From Sphagnum compactum (lineage: Eukaryota > Bryophyta > Sphagnopsida > Sphagnales), in contig OZ234498.1 in assembly GCA_965153455.1 (NCBI GenBank), positions 10,788,001 to 10,852,000 of the forward strand: DNA of 64,000 bases, written 5' to 3'. A program made the translations under genes and the position numbers. Shown here one piece after another: positions 10,371 through 24,539 of this stretch. How positions within the stretch are numbered: position 1 is the first letter of the stretch; every line of letters begins with the position of its first letter. The notes below the pieces were generated by a model, which saw only the letters and a list, made by a program, of their open reading frames with translations, was not told the origin of the DNA and did not search any database.

Positions 10371-13300
10371 GACATTGTGATGCCACATGGCATTATGGTT
10401 TTGCGACTATAATCAATATCACACAACTTGATGGTTTTTTGACAAATATCAAAATATCAAAAAAAAAGTTTTAAATGTATTTTTAATCATAACAAATTAG
10501 ATAATAACAAAATTCCAGTGATTATTGCAACTTTTGGTGAATAATATCAACTTATGGTCACGTGTTGTTGATGTGGCATGCCACGTGGTAACAAGGTTGA
10601 TTATTAGTTGTAATGCTTCGTGACTTGTGACATTAACTTCAATGAATTTGCCTTCATTAATTTGTTAAAGGGTTTGTTGATAATGTGATTAATGATAATA
10701 CAATATTTTCTTTTTGGAATACATGTCGTGTGGCAAGAGTTCATGAAGTGTGTTCATTAAATTTACATGCCAAATATTTTTTCAGATTTGTTCTTGCCCC
10801 AATGTGTGAATTTTAAAATGTACCTATCCATTTGGGTTCCATTAAAATGCACCCATATGTTTGGAAGGTTGTATAGGTAATTTGCAAAGGAAAAAACAGA
10901 CAAGAGAGATGTGTGAGATAAGTGGGGGGGGAGAGGGGGGTCTTTGGCACAAGTCATATCTATTTATTGAAAAATGTTGAATTATTTTTAAAATTATTTT
11001 ATTTTTGGTAACATAAAATTATGTTGTGAAAAAAAAATGAAACATCTAATTATTATATCATTCTCCAAATGGGAATCTTGAAATTGTTGTCAATTAATTT
11101 ATTTAGCAAACTTGTGTTGAATATGTCCCTTGTAATGCATGTAATAGTAACCAATAATTTACGTTAGTTATGGCCCCCCAATCAAAACCTACATTAGTGT
11201 GTTAAGCAACTGATAATGTCATTTGAAAAATAACTAGGGATTGGTTTTAATTTTTTAAAAACTAAATTCCATATCAAAGCATTACCGGTTTTTGGTTTTA
11301 AAAAAATTTATGTGTCAAAGAAAAAGGTATCAATTCAAAATTTATTGAAAAAAATGGAATTAAAAATCTAGTAATTTTTGTGATGTGTTAATGGAAGTAT
11401 CGTTAATGAAAATGTGATATAGGCTTGTTCTCTTTGTGACCAACACCTTGATGAAAACACTAAAAAGTTAAAACAATATAGGAATAATGTTTTTTAGATA
11501 AATATTTCTTTCATGTTTTCCACTTTAATGTTGTTGCCTTAAATGTAAAAATAACCAAAAGATTTGTACAACAAAGTTTCATCGTGTTTGTGCCACAACC
11601 CTAACATCGAATTCACGACCAAGTGTGGAGTGCAAGGGCCACATGAGGCCAAGAGAATGTGTTCAAGAATGAAACACATTTTCACAAGTAGCAGAGAATG
11701 CAAGAGAGCCCAATGACTCCCAAGTGCACTCCCACTTTGGGAGTTGCACTCATGTGGGAATCTTGAATAATTAAAGCATAGTTGAAAGGGTAAACAAGCA
11801 CCATATTTGCGCCTTAAGATTTAAACCTGAAGTGCATGAATTATGATCAAAAGAAGGGCCAAGAGTCAAATTGGGAATTTGACTCCTGACCACAAATCCC
11901 TTTAAAGCAAAGGTTAAATGATATTATTTTGCGGCATGCAATACATGATTGAAAAGATTTTATTAAAGGCTATAATAAATTGCCCTTGCATGCTCCAAAA
12001 AGGTTTGATTTGAAGAATATATGAGTGTTTTCCAAAGTTTCAAGACAATAAAAGTCCTAGTTTTGGGATTCCCATTTCAAAGTCCTAGAAAAAAATGTCA
12101 TTTGGATGTAACCCCTATGGAGAATCACAGAGTATATTATAGGGAGGGGAATGGTGCCTCCTCCCAAAGGTTGTGGGTCATGCAAAGCTAATGTTCAAAG
12201 TTGTCCTTACTAAATCCATTGTACCACTTGCATTTAACTTGCTTTAACCACCCTCTTTCCTTAGTTGTGCATGTTAATTTCATTTTGAACTTGTGCTTGT
12301 GAGTTCGCCCTAGCTGCATCTTGGAGCTCCAACACGGCCTCCTACCCTACAAGTGCTGCGAACTAGGGAGTGTGCCTTGACTCTTAAATGTAATCTCAAT
12401 ATAATGTATTAAAGACTATGTTGATAAGGCAAAAATCTTATACCCCCTTAATTTTGAAATTTCTTGCATGAGTTGTAAACATTCAACTTTTATGATAAGT
12501 TACATCATTTTTGTATACTTGTGAACTTTTATGTGATTCCAAAATGTTTCAATGGGTTGTTAGTGAATATTAAGGAGTGCAGAATGTTGTGTTGACAAGG
12601 GTTGAAATTTTGCACATCCTTAATCTTATGTAAAATTTATCCATTATTTTTAATTTTTTTTGTAGGGGCATAGTTTAATGATTATGAAGGCATGGTGTCA
12701 TAAAATATTGAAAGGTATATTTTGAACTATAAAATTTATGTAGCATTTTTTACATTTGAATGTGTTTTGAACCACCAAGATTTGTTAATTTCAACAACCT
12801 TCTCAAAGAAAAAATGTTTATTATGGTTTATGTGAAGGCAAGATTGCAATTTGATAGATATTTGATGTAACATCGGAATATCTAGTATATATGGTTCTTA
12901 TGGTCTGCTATAGTCAAGAAAAAAAAAAACATAACTTGTGAATATTTTATAAAGGTAATAATTTTAATCATATCTTATACATATGTGATTCCTTTTTTGT
13001 TTAAAAAATTGAAGCCATTTATTGAAGTGAAATTAGGTTTTAAATTCATTCCCAAGCTTGACCATATATATATGATATATAAATTTGCCCATATATATTA
13101 TATTTATAATGTCCATGAAAATCATTTCATCCAAGTGAAAATTAAGTACATGGATGTTGTTTAAAATGCAAATCTAAAATTCAATGAACATATATATAAG
13201 CATTAATCAACCTTAGTATCAAGTGGCCACTTCAACACTTATTATATATTTAAAAACTTGATGTTGATATTTTCAAATATTTTAATTATATGAAAAACTT

Positions 13301-15900
13301 TATATAGATTTTTCAGGAATATTTTGCTTGTCATTTAACTAAAATTTCAAAATAAATAGTAATTATTCAATAAATATAAATTGAATTAACTAAAGAGCCA
13401 GATTAATGTATTTAGATGGAAATTGTTTCATCCAATATGGAATGGACAGACATATGGGAAGCTCCTTCGTTCATCTTTAATAGGATTTAAAAGGATTTGT
13501 TGCCATTGATGAAGGTCTCATTGATTTGTGTGTGAGATGTTTAGTCCAAAGTTGAAAATGATGCAATGGAGGTTTAAAACTTAGAATGGAGTCTTCCCTT
13601 GAAGGTTTCGCTGCACATCAATTGCCGTTATGTTATAGATGTAGATTTTGGTAAAGGTTGCGACATTTTGAAGGTTTTTGGTATGCATTGATGGTTGTTA
13701 AGTTTCATGGGGAAACGGTTTCATAGGTGTTGGAGGGATTTTGCCGCATTCAATGGTTACCTCTCTTCAAGTAGTAAGCAACCAATGGGCATTGGAAGGA
13801 TTTTACCTTGTTCAATGGCTGTCACCTTTTAGTAATAAGCAATTAATGGATTGTCATTCTCCATCATCGTCAATTTTTAGGGTGCATTGAAGCTGTAAAC
13901 ACCAAGGAACAATTACAACAAGTTCATCACCCAATGTGACCTTCAATATTTCTATGGTGAATATGTTGAAAATTACATTGGGCAATGAATTTGTTGTTTG
14001 AAATCAAGTTCATGTATTTCGGTTATGTCAAAGGTTTTGGTTTGTAGTTAGTTTAAAACTTGCAACATTTTCATGTTCTAATGAGAAAACTATCACTTCA
14101 ATCTAATGGTAATATTCTTGATGATTTTTATTCCAATTTTAGGGTTTTGTTTTATGTTGTTCATAAAGAACATGCATTTCAAAGGAGCACTAACTTCTAA
14201 ATGTTGTTTGTGAACGCAGGTTAGCTGGAACACGAAAATGCACAAGTTTTCTTTGTTGAACTTATAAATTTGTGTCTATCATTTTACCTTGTAGCCTGGT
14301 TTTTTGTTTCATTCGTATGCTTTGAATTTGGACATCACATATATTTTTATTTTAAACAACAAGGTTTCACATAAAATGATGAATTAATCATAACATGTAC
14401 CACACAATTGATGATGAAATGATTGTCATATTGGTGTTATGTAAATGACATATTATTCATGGGTAACAATGAAATAGAAATGGGTTGGTTGAAGATCCAA
14501 TTGAAAGACAAGTTTAAAATGACGTGTTTTGGAAACATGAAATATTTCCTTGATGTATAATTGTTCACAATGACTAGAAGCATATTCATGACCCAACATT
14601 GCCATGTAAATAATGTTTTCCTTTATTTTAATATGACCAATTATAACCCTTCTAAACATTACTACCATGGGAAATTACTTTCATTTTTCCCCAAATATTG
14701 TGCAAAAAAAAAAAAAGGTGCAAGTTATTGAAAAAAAGTAAAATTAATATTTTACATAAATTTAAACAAGGTGTTTAAAATTGGAGTATGAAAATATACT
14801 TATAAAATTTTCAATTGAATAAAATATTCATTTAATACTTTATTATTTTATAGCATACCAAAAAAATCCCTTTATTTCACGTGCTTCATAAAATATACAA
14901 AACATGATTTCCTTTAGTACCACTAGGAATTAAGTTTGGAAAAGCATAATGTTACTAATTCATGGACCTCATTATCTTTAGATTTAGATGGTTTGAAATT
15001 TTCTAAGTTAAACATTATACTTGACATAATGTTTGTAATAATTGCCATCAATTAGCACATGAATTTTCTTCAAAAGAACCATGTTAATGTAACCAAATAT
15101 CCTTAAATATTTCAAAGGTGCCAAATGTCATGGAATTTTGCATGGAAAATGTGGTTCAAATGTAGATTAAATGTTCCCTTAATTAAATTTTAAGGAAATC
15201 ACTATTTGTATATTTTATGGAACACATAAAATAAAGGAGTAATTTTTGGGCTGATATGAAATAATAGAATAACAATTAAATATATTAAATATATTCTAGA
15301 ATTATATTTTCATAATCCAATTCTAAGCACTTACTTTCATATAAGTAAATTATAAAATATAATTATGTTCATAAGTTGCAATTTGTAATTTTTTGCATGT
15401 CGTTTGGGAAATAATGGATGTAACTTTCCTTAGTTTAAATTTCTAGTTAAGATAGAAACATCATAAACCATTGAAATAAGAACTGTGATTGAAATAAGGT
15501 TTGAATTTTCCACATCTTTTTTTAAAAAAAATGAATTGAAACTCAATCCAAGTGGAATCCTATTTTTGATTTTAAAAAAATTAACTATGATTTTTTCTAC
15601 AACTTTGGTAAAGTAGCCCATTATTGTCACTAGGCCCCTCCATGAACCATGACTTAAAAACCTTAAATCTTCATTTGGAGTTTTGAATATAGCTAAATAA
15701 ATTTCCTAAAAGCATGATGGCATGTGCAAAAATAGTAAAATAAATATTTTGTAAATCAACTAAATTACCTATGTCAAACATGTTCTTTCAAGGAGTTGGT
15801 TTCATAATTTCAAAATTCAAATACTTGAAATTCATTCTTAAATCAATTATGCTATTGGTAAAAAATGGCCTTTCAAGGAAATGACCTTCATAATTTCAAA
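10371..15900. other. AT-rich intergenic DNA, no gene recognised
   Basis: Both strands were scanned and no open frame has a recognisable family signature. The AT content is high, with many short poly(A/T) runs. One small duplication is listed separately. The somewhat less AT-rich patch at 11.6-12.4 kb could be an old LTR or other element, but no paired copy or termini were found. Confidence 0.5.
13728..13851. repeat. Diverged tandem duplication, about 62 bp x 2
   Basis: Two adjacent segments share GG.AGGATTTT.CC and AGTA.TAAGCAA.. in the same order. They are non-coding. Confidence 0.45.
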
Positions 15901-16200
15901 TTTCCATAAAATGCATTCCTTATTATGCCATTAGTTGTATTCAATTCCACCTTTTAATGCACCTTCGATTATTCCTCCAGCAAATCCCTTTTCGGGTTTG
16001 GAGCTCCTTCCATCGCCATCGCCGACCTCCACGCAAGGACCGTTGCAGGCGCGCGAATCTGCGAGAGAGTTGAAACCAAGCGAGGGGGGAAGAAGGTACG
16101 GCAAGTTAGCGAGCGAGAGAGATTGAGAGATTGTTCCAAGGCATAGCTATTTGACGGAAACAATTTGTTGTCGTTTCGTGTTGGGATTTGAGAAGAGACG

Positions 16201-19200
16201 ATGAGGCGACGCAGTCCAAGTTATTCTCCGCCAAGGAGACGGCGAAGTCCCAGTCCGCGGGGTCGAAGAGGCTACAGCCGTGGTGTGGACCTACCTACCA
16301 GTCTTCTGGTTCGCAATATCCCTCGTGACTGCAGGTAGGTCACGCAAACAGAAGGACGAAGAGCAAACTCATTTGTTGCTCACTTGCTTGCTGCATATTG
16401 CAGTACCATTCCTTTCTTGGATTAGGTTCTTTCTTGTTGCCGCCTGAGTCAGAAAATAGTGCCCTACTATGTTCCTTTGATGTGACTTGTTGTCATCTTA
16501 AGTGCTTGATTCTGTGGAGACCAAGATTTGCTTCATTCCATATTCTTTTGCTCCTGGGCGTATGGACTGACATTCTTGTGCAAATGTACCTATGTGCTGG
16601 ATAATGATTAACGCATTGCTTATTGACTATGTGCAGGACAGAGGATTTGCGCATTCCATTCGAGCGCTACGGAGTCATAAAAGATGTGTACTTGCCAAAA
16701 GATTACTACACTGGGTGAGTGGCTAATCAATTCACTGTTGCAGGATTAGTGAGAGTGAATTTGTAAAGGACTCGGCCAGGTTAGATACTTTCCGTACTAA
16801 GTTCCTCCAATCGTGTGTACAGAGATTTCTTGATGTTCATACGAGTTACTTCCATACTCAGTTCCTATCAGGAAAAAACCCTCTCTTTTTTCTCTTATCC
16901 TCCATTATCTCCTGAGTATGTGTCCCCATTTCTCTATCAGACACTCACACTTTATCTGAATCCTTTTGAGCCAGTCTCACATGCAGATTCAGCAATGGTA
17001 GACAAACCTTAAATCTTCTGCTAGGCCAAACATGCACAGTGTAAACCAGTGTGTTTTTGAAGATGTCAGGATACTCCTTTGAGAACATTATTTCAGGTGC
17101 AAGTTGAACCTTGCTTACTGTCTTCAAGGCTGACTTTGGTTAGAGCAGAGAGGATGAAGTTGTTTTGCGTTGCACAGGAAGACAGTGTTTGATTCTGAGT
17201 GATATCTGTATCCAAGGACAAATCAGACGTCTGCATTCTGAACCAAAGTCGGAAGAACTGTCCTATGCAGTGGTTTTCACCTCTGCCCCCATGGACAGCC
17301 AATCCAGCTTCTTGTTAGCCTTAGTTTCTTAAAGCACTGTTTTGCTGTCAGCAAGCAAGATAGAAGACTCATTGTGGGACATGATGTCATCATGTTGTTG
17401 TCCTTAGAACCGTATGTGGGGTTGGGCATGGTTGTGAGGATCCAACTTTGTGATGAAGTTGTGGGAGGGCATTAGTTACCCTGTGATTTGATGGAAGCTT
17501 AGCACTCAAACAGCTTGTTTATGAGGGATGGCTTGCCTAACACTTTGGCTTCGGAAAGGCTGTAGAGGTGAAGATCACACCAGGGGAACCAGTCTGCAAA
17601 CAGAAAATTCCAGAAGTTTCCGGAAGGCCTTGAATAGTGAAGTCACGGGTTTTCAAGAGAAGATAGTGTCCTTGGAGGCCCAAGAGAAGAGGAGAGAAGA
17701 GAAGAGGTGGAAAGTATGAAGAGGGTTTATGAGGTATGGGGAGCTCAGTCGAAGTTGGAAGTATGGACCACAGAATCCTCGAGATTTATTGGAAGGAAAT
17801 GGGGAAGGAAAGTTGAAGAACAAAGATGTTCCTACTCTTCCAATTTAATGCAGTCCATAGTGGCCTATTAATGCCACAAGGTCAGCAGCCAAAATCATTG
17901 GTGGTTCTGTGTACTGTGTATTGGTGCATCAGTTGATCACCGACTACAGATATGTCACTGATGGAATTGATCTGACTAGTTGAAGTGGATCTCTTGTATG
18001 CTAGGATGATGATCACAAACTGAAGATGATGGTTAGAGTGCAGCCTTGAACTGGGTAACAATTGAGCAGTTGACTAGAAGGAAAGTGGAAACAGCCACTT
18101 TGGTGTAGGAGGTGTTCATGATGGTATTGCAGTTAGATCTGGAAGATAAGAACTAGGTCTAAGCTGCAGAGCATCTTGTATCAGCAAGCTATTTTGAACT
18201 GAGCAAGCATGTCTGTTTGTCTGAAAACAGAGCAATTGCTGTAGCAGTCTAAAAAAACATACAGGAAACAAATGGTCTGATTAATATGGTCATTTTCCCC
18301 CATGTACTCTCTTCGTTGCCAGTGATCTCAGGAGTCTTGGTGGCCTAATATCTGGATTGATGACAGAGTCAATTGGAGTAAAGGTTATCCACTACTAATG
18401 CCAGTACTCCTGACATGTTGTACACATCAGGGAACTTCGAGGCTTTGGATTTGTACAGTTTCTAGAGGCAGGTGATGCAGCAGAGGCACAGTACAACATG
18501 GACCGTCAGCTCATTGGTGGCCGGGAGATCACTGTGGTTTTTGCCGAGGAGAATCGGAAGAAGCCCCAGGAAATGCGTTTGAAGGAGCGCACAAGGTACC
18601 CTAATTTGTGTGAGAAAACAGCATTGGCTTCTTTTGTAGGGTCCATTAGAAACGAAATGATTGTAAGTTTTGGATAGTAATGACTAAAGTATCCCCTTAC
18701 TTATGCAGAGGCCGTCAAGGTTATGGACGCCGCCATTCTCCATACACTGGTAAAGCATGCATCCTCTTGGACAAATGATTTTGGGGGTTAGCATTGTTTT
18801 CAATGTGGCTGTTAGTATTACTTATCTAGGAACATCTCAGTTGAAATCTGTGATAGTGTCTAGATTGTGCATGCTTTTGGTCAGATAATAATTATTTTGT
18901 TTGTACAGGACCACGCTCACGCTCTCCTAGGTATCGCTTACCTTCACCAAGAGCTGCTCACCACTCTAGGTAACTTCATAAAACCCTTTCAAATGAATTG
19001 CAGGTTTTGTCACAAAAGTGGTTTGGTAATTCTTCTGTTCAGGTTTGACTTGATCTGCATGCGTGGAAATTTTTCCAATGCTTACAAAGATTCTTTGTAT
19101 GTAGAACAGTGCTTCAGCCGCCTTGCCAATCACCTCTGAGCCTTCCCTGGAGACTCTATGGTGTGTAAAACTAGTGAATCTGTCCCCTGTGAACTACTAG

Positions 19201-19988
19201 GCTTAACTCATACTAGCTTCTCATGTCCTGAGGGTTGCATCTCTTTGTTTGATGATAAGCACAATGTGGATCAGATTTTTGTGAGAGATTCTCTGTTTTT
19301 GATGGTCACAAATATCTTTCCCAAGTTGCAATGATTGTCTCCTAATGATTTTGTGAGCATGAGTTGTGGTAATGGCCCTTGTTGCAGCACATGTCCAGTA
19401 ACTCACTTGAAGACCATTTCACTATTTCCCTGGAGTCAGATCTCCTGAAGCATGCTTCTCTGATGATGGACATGCATTTGATGACTCATCTTGTGTTCCA
19501 ATGTTGTTCAGGTCATACTCATCTGAGAGAGGGTATCGTCACTCATACACTCCATCCCCATTACCATACCATGATGGCTACTCTTCTCCTGTAAGGTCTA
19601 ATAGCAGAAGGGAGCGTGACCGGTCACCTCTGCGTACAAGAAGTTCCCCAAGCCCACCTCAAACATCAAGAGATCATCAACCTCATTCAAATGGCAGAGA
19701 TCATTACCCTGAGCGGTATGCCTATCTTTTCATACAATGAATTGTGCTTAAATTTTCTGTTTCCTTCTCTGGCCCACTGCAAGTGCATGGGTTAAGGCTT
19801 GCTCTGCTTGTATAAAATCTGTAGACTTTTGGCTTGTTGATTTATGCTTTTTCAGATTCCACTCGTATTCACTTACATCTTCTCCTTGCAGGAGACAGCA
19901 GTCCCCATCCCACTCCCCTCCATCATCTCAGAGACAGGGCAGGGAGGTGAATTATGAAAGATCTCCTGTCTTGGAACACAGGTCCTAG
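16201..19988 (+). CDS. SC35-like SR splicing factor, SCL30/SCL33 type, seven exons
   Basis: Coding exons are 16201-16334, 16637-16714, 18431-18595, 18709-18749, 18909-18969, 19512-19715 and 19892-19988. All introns are GT..AG and the sum is 780 nt, giving 259 aa with no stop. A short N-terminal Arg/Ser-rich extension (residues 1-28) precedes one RRM (about 34-112), with RNP2 LLVRNI at 35-40 and RNP1 RGFGFVQF at 74-81. ITVVFAEENRKKP closes the RRM, and an RS/SP-rich tail follows to the end. The charged extension before the RRM marks the plant SCL30/30A/33 group rather than SC35 itself. These nuclear proteins bind pre-mRNA and help choose splice sites. Intron 2 is very long (1716 nt) and lies within the RRM coding region. 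The paralogue cannot be named. Confidence 0.9.
16715..18430 (+). other. Long intron 2 of the SCL30/33-like gene
   Basis: This 1716-nt intron runs from GTGAGT to CAG in the RRM region; the other introns are about 110-540 nt. Plant SR and SCL genes often make unproductive isoforms from a long intron in this region, which is established for the family. No cryptic exon was identified here, so regulation is inferred. Confidence 0.5.
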
Positions 19989-21423
19989 TCCATATTGCCA
20001 TTACCACCTGCTGTGTATGGATTGTGGACCTTTCTCTCTCCCTTCTATGGAATAGGGCAATTTTTGGTTGGTATCTTATACCTACACTTCTTTTTTTTGC
20101 TTCTCTCCTTAACTTTTGAGGGTTGTAGTGACAGAACAAGAGCTTGTGTGATGCCGTCTAACATATGAGCCTGATGTGTACATTGTGTTTCTGCAGGCGG
20201 ACGTGGCATTCTGGGGATCATTGACTATGGTACAGTCTATGATAACCTGTGGAGCTTTGTATAGCACAAGTGGTTACTGAATTGTTTGAAGTCCGGGCTC
20301 TGCAGGTTCTGATGCTAGACTGGGATCTACGTTCTGTGACAGGGTGAAAGCTGATGAGAAACATGGGTTGTCAGGAATTGTTGAGCAGCATAATCTTTTG
20401 CCACTTTTATTGAATAGGAGACTTTTCAAGAACTTCATGAATCTGTGTGCCTCAAGGAACAAACCTTGATCAAGTGATTTGCAGTGCTAAAATGTTTCTG
20501 TCTAAACAATTGTTTGGTCATTGACAGGACATCAATGTGACTTTGTTGTTTGTTTTTTCTCACGAGCATCTGGAGTATTGGTAATGTTGGACCTTATGCT
20601 TATGTGATCAATAGTACAAAATCAAAGGCAAGTATGAATGCCTTACTTTGATTGATTTCTTAAGTTCTCAAAGTTTTATGTGGGCCAGAATAAGGTGTTG
20701 AAACTCTGGTGCCTTGTGGGGGAGCCACTTATGTATTTTGGCCTGTCAACAAAGGTGATGGCCATGTGGCTATTGTAGGTGATAGGGGATTCTTATATAA
20801 GTTTTCCTTCTTTTCTCAATTTCCTATTGTTTGTTGACATATTCAAACTTGGTCTGAAGGGACCTAAGCATATGGAAACCCAGCTTTTCGATTCAATTCA
20901 TCTTCCTATGATTTCCGAAGTCTGTTTGGATGACATCTCATGCTTAATTCTGAACCTTTTTTTTTGAGGAACAAGGCCCCTAGATGAACTGCACAAGGGC
21001 AAATCCATAATCTTAGTTGCTCAATGGCACTAAGCATTTCTGAGGCTTACAACAAGGCGATGTACTCATTCTAGACCTTCATTTAGAGAATATCTTGCAC
21101 TTGTGGGCCTTATTTATGTTGGCCTTACTCATCTCAAAGCACGAGGTGAATGTCATTGCATAAGCCTAAACATTGGTAGATCATGAAGTGATAGGAGTGA
21201 GAGGCACCTTTCATTTGTACCTGAATGACAAAAAATCCAATAAGGACCGATGGCAAGAACCATCACACAAAAAAGAAGTCCAAAGAAAGGCCAAAAGAAG
21301 CGCAACCCATAAGAACCAAAGAAGGGAGAGAGCCAGTCCCTTTCGTGGTAGGAAGCTATTTAACCCACAACTTTTCTAATTTTGCTTACATGCAAATTGT
21401 GAAATCTAATAATAATAGGAGGT
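19989..21423. other. 3' flank of the SCL gene and spacer
   Basis: The first part probably contains the 3' UTR of the splicing-factor gene. No further coding exon or family signature was seen. The last part adjoins the LINE remnant and may include its 3' end. Confidence 0.45.
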
Positions 21424-23350
21424 TTAGAACAAACTCTTCTTGCCAACACAACCTTCCCTCTTTATAATAGAGGTTAAAATATGTTGCCTAAAAAATTCAA
21501 TGGAAAAAGACAAGGATAAATGAACTTTTGATCGTTTATTGTGCAAAAGATGAACACATTCCTTGATGTAACAATCCATATCACATTCGAGTACGTTGTG
21601 TATCTCCATGACCATCAAAATAAAGTGGTGCCCCTCATGAAACCCTTTATACTTATGGATTTTAACAATGATGCTAAGTTTCATAGTTGCACTTGTTGGT
21701 CAACTAATGACATTCATAACCACCATTTCTTGTCAGGTTAGTAACCAGCACATCAATAACAAAAACTTGGTCATCACGAGTCATGTGGAATTTGGCTTAT
21801 AATGAAACTCGTGACGTAAAATCATACCATTGTTCTTTCCATACAACATGCCCATTCTCTCGAGCGAAAACATACATGATGTTTTTAATGTCATCATATG
21901 TGGTTATTTGTTAACTTCTGAACGAACAACGTGCTAAAGGCATGCCAAATGCATCTAACTTATGTTCACATTCACAAATGAGAAGACTAAACGCCAAAGG
22001 CTGAATTAAATTGAAACAAAATCGCAATGTTGAGATGAAAGTAAAATGTGCAATGTAAAATGAACAAATAGATGGCCTAACAATCAACCATAGCATTGCC
22101 CCCTTGCTAAAACAAGAGTGAATGCAAGCTTTAGATGTTTAAGAAATGGAGTCATCCTCCAAGATATATTTAAAGTATGTGTTGTGATGGATGTCCATCA
22201 AAAGATGCTTGTAAACTTGAAATGCTAGTAGTTGCCAAATTTTCAAAAGAAGGGTGCATTTTTTTAGTTGCAGGAGGAAGGTTATTCTGATCTACACGAA
22301 GGAATGAATAAAGGAGGTGTGTGCTCCCCTCAACCTGATAAACAAACTCCTCCAAAATGGGTCTTTTGAAAATACGAAATTTGATACACATATACGAAAT
22401 CATTAAAATTTAACTCCCTAAAAAAATAGATGGGGCACAATCTTCCATAGATAAAATTCCTATACCACTAAAGGAGATTGTTAGTTGGGCCTAATGCCTC
22501 GTTAAGGGGCCTTGAATAGACTCCCATAACCTTGGACCCATAATGTTTTCACATTTGCATAATTCTCCAAATTCGCCAAAAGAGACATGAAGGAAAAATG
22601 AAGTATTATTCGAATGAAATAAGGTGTACGGATGACAGATGAAGACAAAATGCCCAATGCAACCTGAACATCTCTTAAGAAAAGAAAGTCATCAATATGC
22701 GTCATGTTTTGAAATAAAGTTTCATCCAAAAAATGTGTGATGAAGTCCTAAAAAGCCATTGGCACATTCAAAAGGTGTCAACCATTTGTGAGCAAAATGT
22801 AGCCTTGAAAAATCTCTATGCTTGAAGAGATCCATGATGGACTCCAAAGCATACATTTCGACACCTTGACCTTAAGCCCAACTAGGGGTAATTGGGTCGA
22901 AAGGTGGTCAAAGGCAGAGATAATTTCATTTATAAAGCCCACAATGTGTGTATTGTCCGCTAGGGATGGAAATACATAATTGGGGGCTTGTGCAATGGTC
23001 TTTAGAAGTGCTCGATAATGGGCCAATGCAAATAAAAAACCTCCTGGGAGGTCACCCTACCTCGTGCTGGAAGATGACTCAATAATGGAGACCCCTTTCC
23101 TCATGTTGCCCATGTTGGTAGTACAAAGAAAAATGAACACCATAAAACAACCTGATAAAGGGGACAGTGCTTGTCAAAGGTCCTCGACGTCTTGTAGCTT
23201 TCTAAAATAGTAATTCAAAAAATGTCATTAAAAATGTTTTTGACATTGACTTGCATCACGACCCAATTAAGGTGTAGGTCAAACAGGGTTTTGATGTTAA
23301 AAAGGATGATCTCATAGCCTCCAGAAGTCGAAACTCTGAACTAATGGGAG
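21424..23350 (-). mobile_element. Decayed LINE-type (non-LTR) retrotransposon, reverse transcriptase region
   Basis: The minus strand read downward gives reverse-transcriptase blocks in order: LHLNWVVMQV near 23270, then a degenerate QGDPLGG box near 23039-23070 and the catalytic box as SLADNTHIVG near 22950-22975. The box should be x-ADD, so its second Asp is Asn here. Next come KVSKCMLWSPS and later segments, down to KIHKYKGFHEGHHF near 21640. Stops and frameshifts lie between blocks. No 5' UTR, ORF1 or poly(A) tail was delimited. The element is dead. The family call rests on the order of the blocks. Confidence 0.65.
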
Positions 23351-23419
23351 GATAGATTCACTTATACCTACTTAACTTAGTACATGTATGTAAGATTTCA
23401 TTGCAAGAAACATCTTATG

Positions 23420-23790
23420 CTTATGCCTACTTGCTTAAGTGTAAGATCCTTAGATCTAAAATCTCGAGGTGGTAGAAGCAAGAGGCACCTTATGCCTACT
23501 TGATGAAACCATGCCAATCATAAATAAACTAAAACACCTTAAAAAAAAGGAATACAAAAAACAAAATGGAAGGACCCATGTCCAAGAAGACAAAAGGACC
23601 ACCTAAAAAGTTGAACCACAAGGGAAACATCAAGTTCCCGAACCCCCTCTTGTCATGAAAGCAATATCAAACAAGAAAAAGGGAGGACCTCCTGAAAGGA
23701 CCTTACTTGCTTAAGTGTAAGATCTCTAGCTATAAGATCCGGAGGTGGTACAAGTGGAGGTGGTATGAGCGAGAGCCACCTTACATATGG
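23420..23790. repeat. Pair of diverged direct repeats
   Basis: Segments at about 23425-23500 and 23700-23787 share ACTTGCTTAAGTGTAAGATC and a downstream GAGGTGGTA..AG. Related wording (CTACT, GTGTAAGATC, CTTAAG) recurs near 40.6 kb. They are non-coding and of unknown class. Confidence 0.45.
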
Positions 23791-24539
23791 AAATTTCCAT
23801 ACCTGGTAACTTTTGGCTATTTTACTAATACTAATAATAACTGTAAAATTTCCATACCTGGTTTTCAGTGTGTAGCCAAAAACAGAAAAGGATGATGGAA
23901 GATTTGTACTTCATATGTGGTTTATAGCCAGATTGGCTAAATCTGAGGAGGGGATTGTCACTTTGTTTGGTATCTACCTATGGATGGTCGCCACTATGGC
24001 TACCAAAAAAACAAATTCCTAAAAATGACACTGGAGAGGTCTAGCAAATTGTCTAGAAAGGTTAGGGTTTACTGATGGGGGCAGAATCTCACCCTAGTGA
24101 CAATTAGGTCAGATGATGGCCATTGGTGAGACCCAGCTTGCAGCCACCCACCACTTCGCCAGGTCCACCCAATAGCCATTATTATCTAGTACCATACTTT
24201 ACCAACCCAATATTAGATTTCACTGAAAACTCTCTCTTGAAAGGCCCATTTTCTGCTCTTCTACTCCGGACCAGTGTCTTTTTTCTCTGGTTACATTTCG
24301 CCTTTTTTTGGACAAAAAATTTGAGAAACTTTAGGACGTGTTTTTTGCCCAAGTTGTGTAAATTCGAATATTTTTTTCTTTTTGGGGTTAGATTTCGCCA
24401 AAAAAATAATGTCAAAATTAAAATTTTAAAAAATAAATTAAAAAAACACTGCTCTGGAGTCTGGATATTCAGGGGTTCTTTTTTCAAATTCCTCAAGTGG
24501 GTCCACTGGCAAGGGTACACAGCAATAAATAGCATTAAA

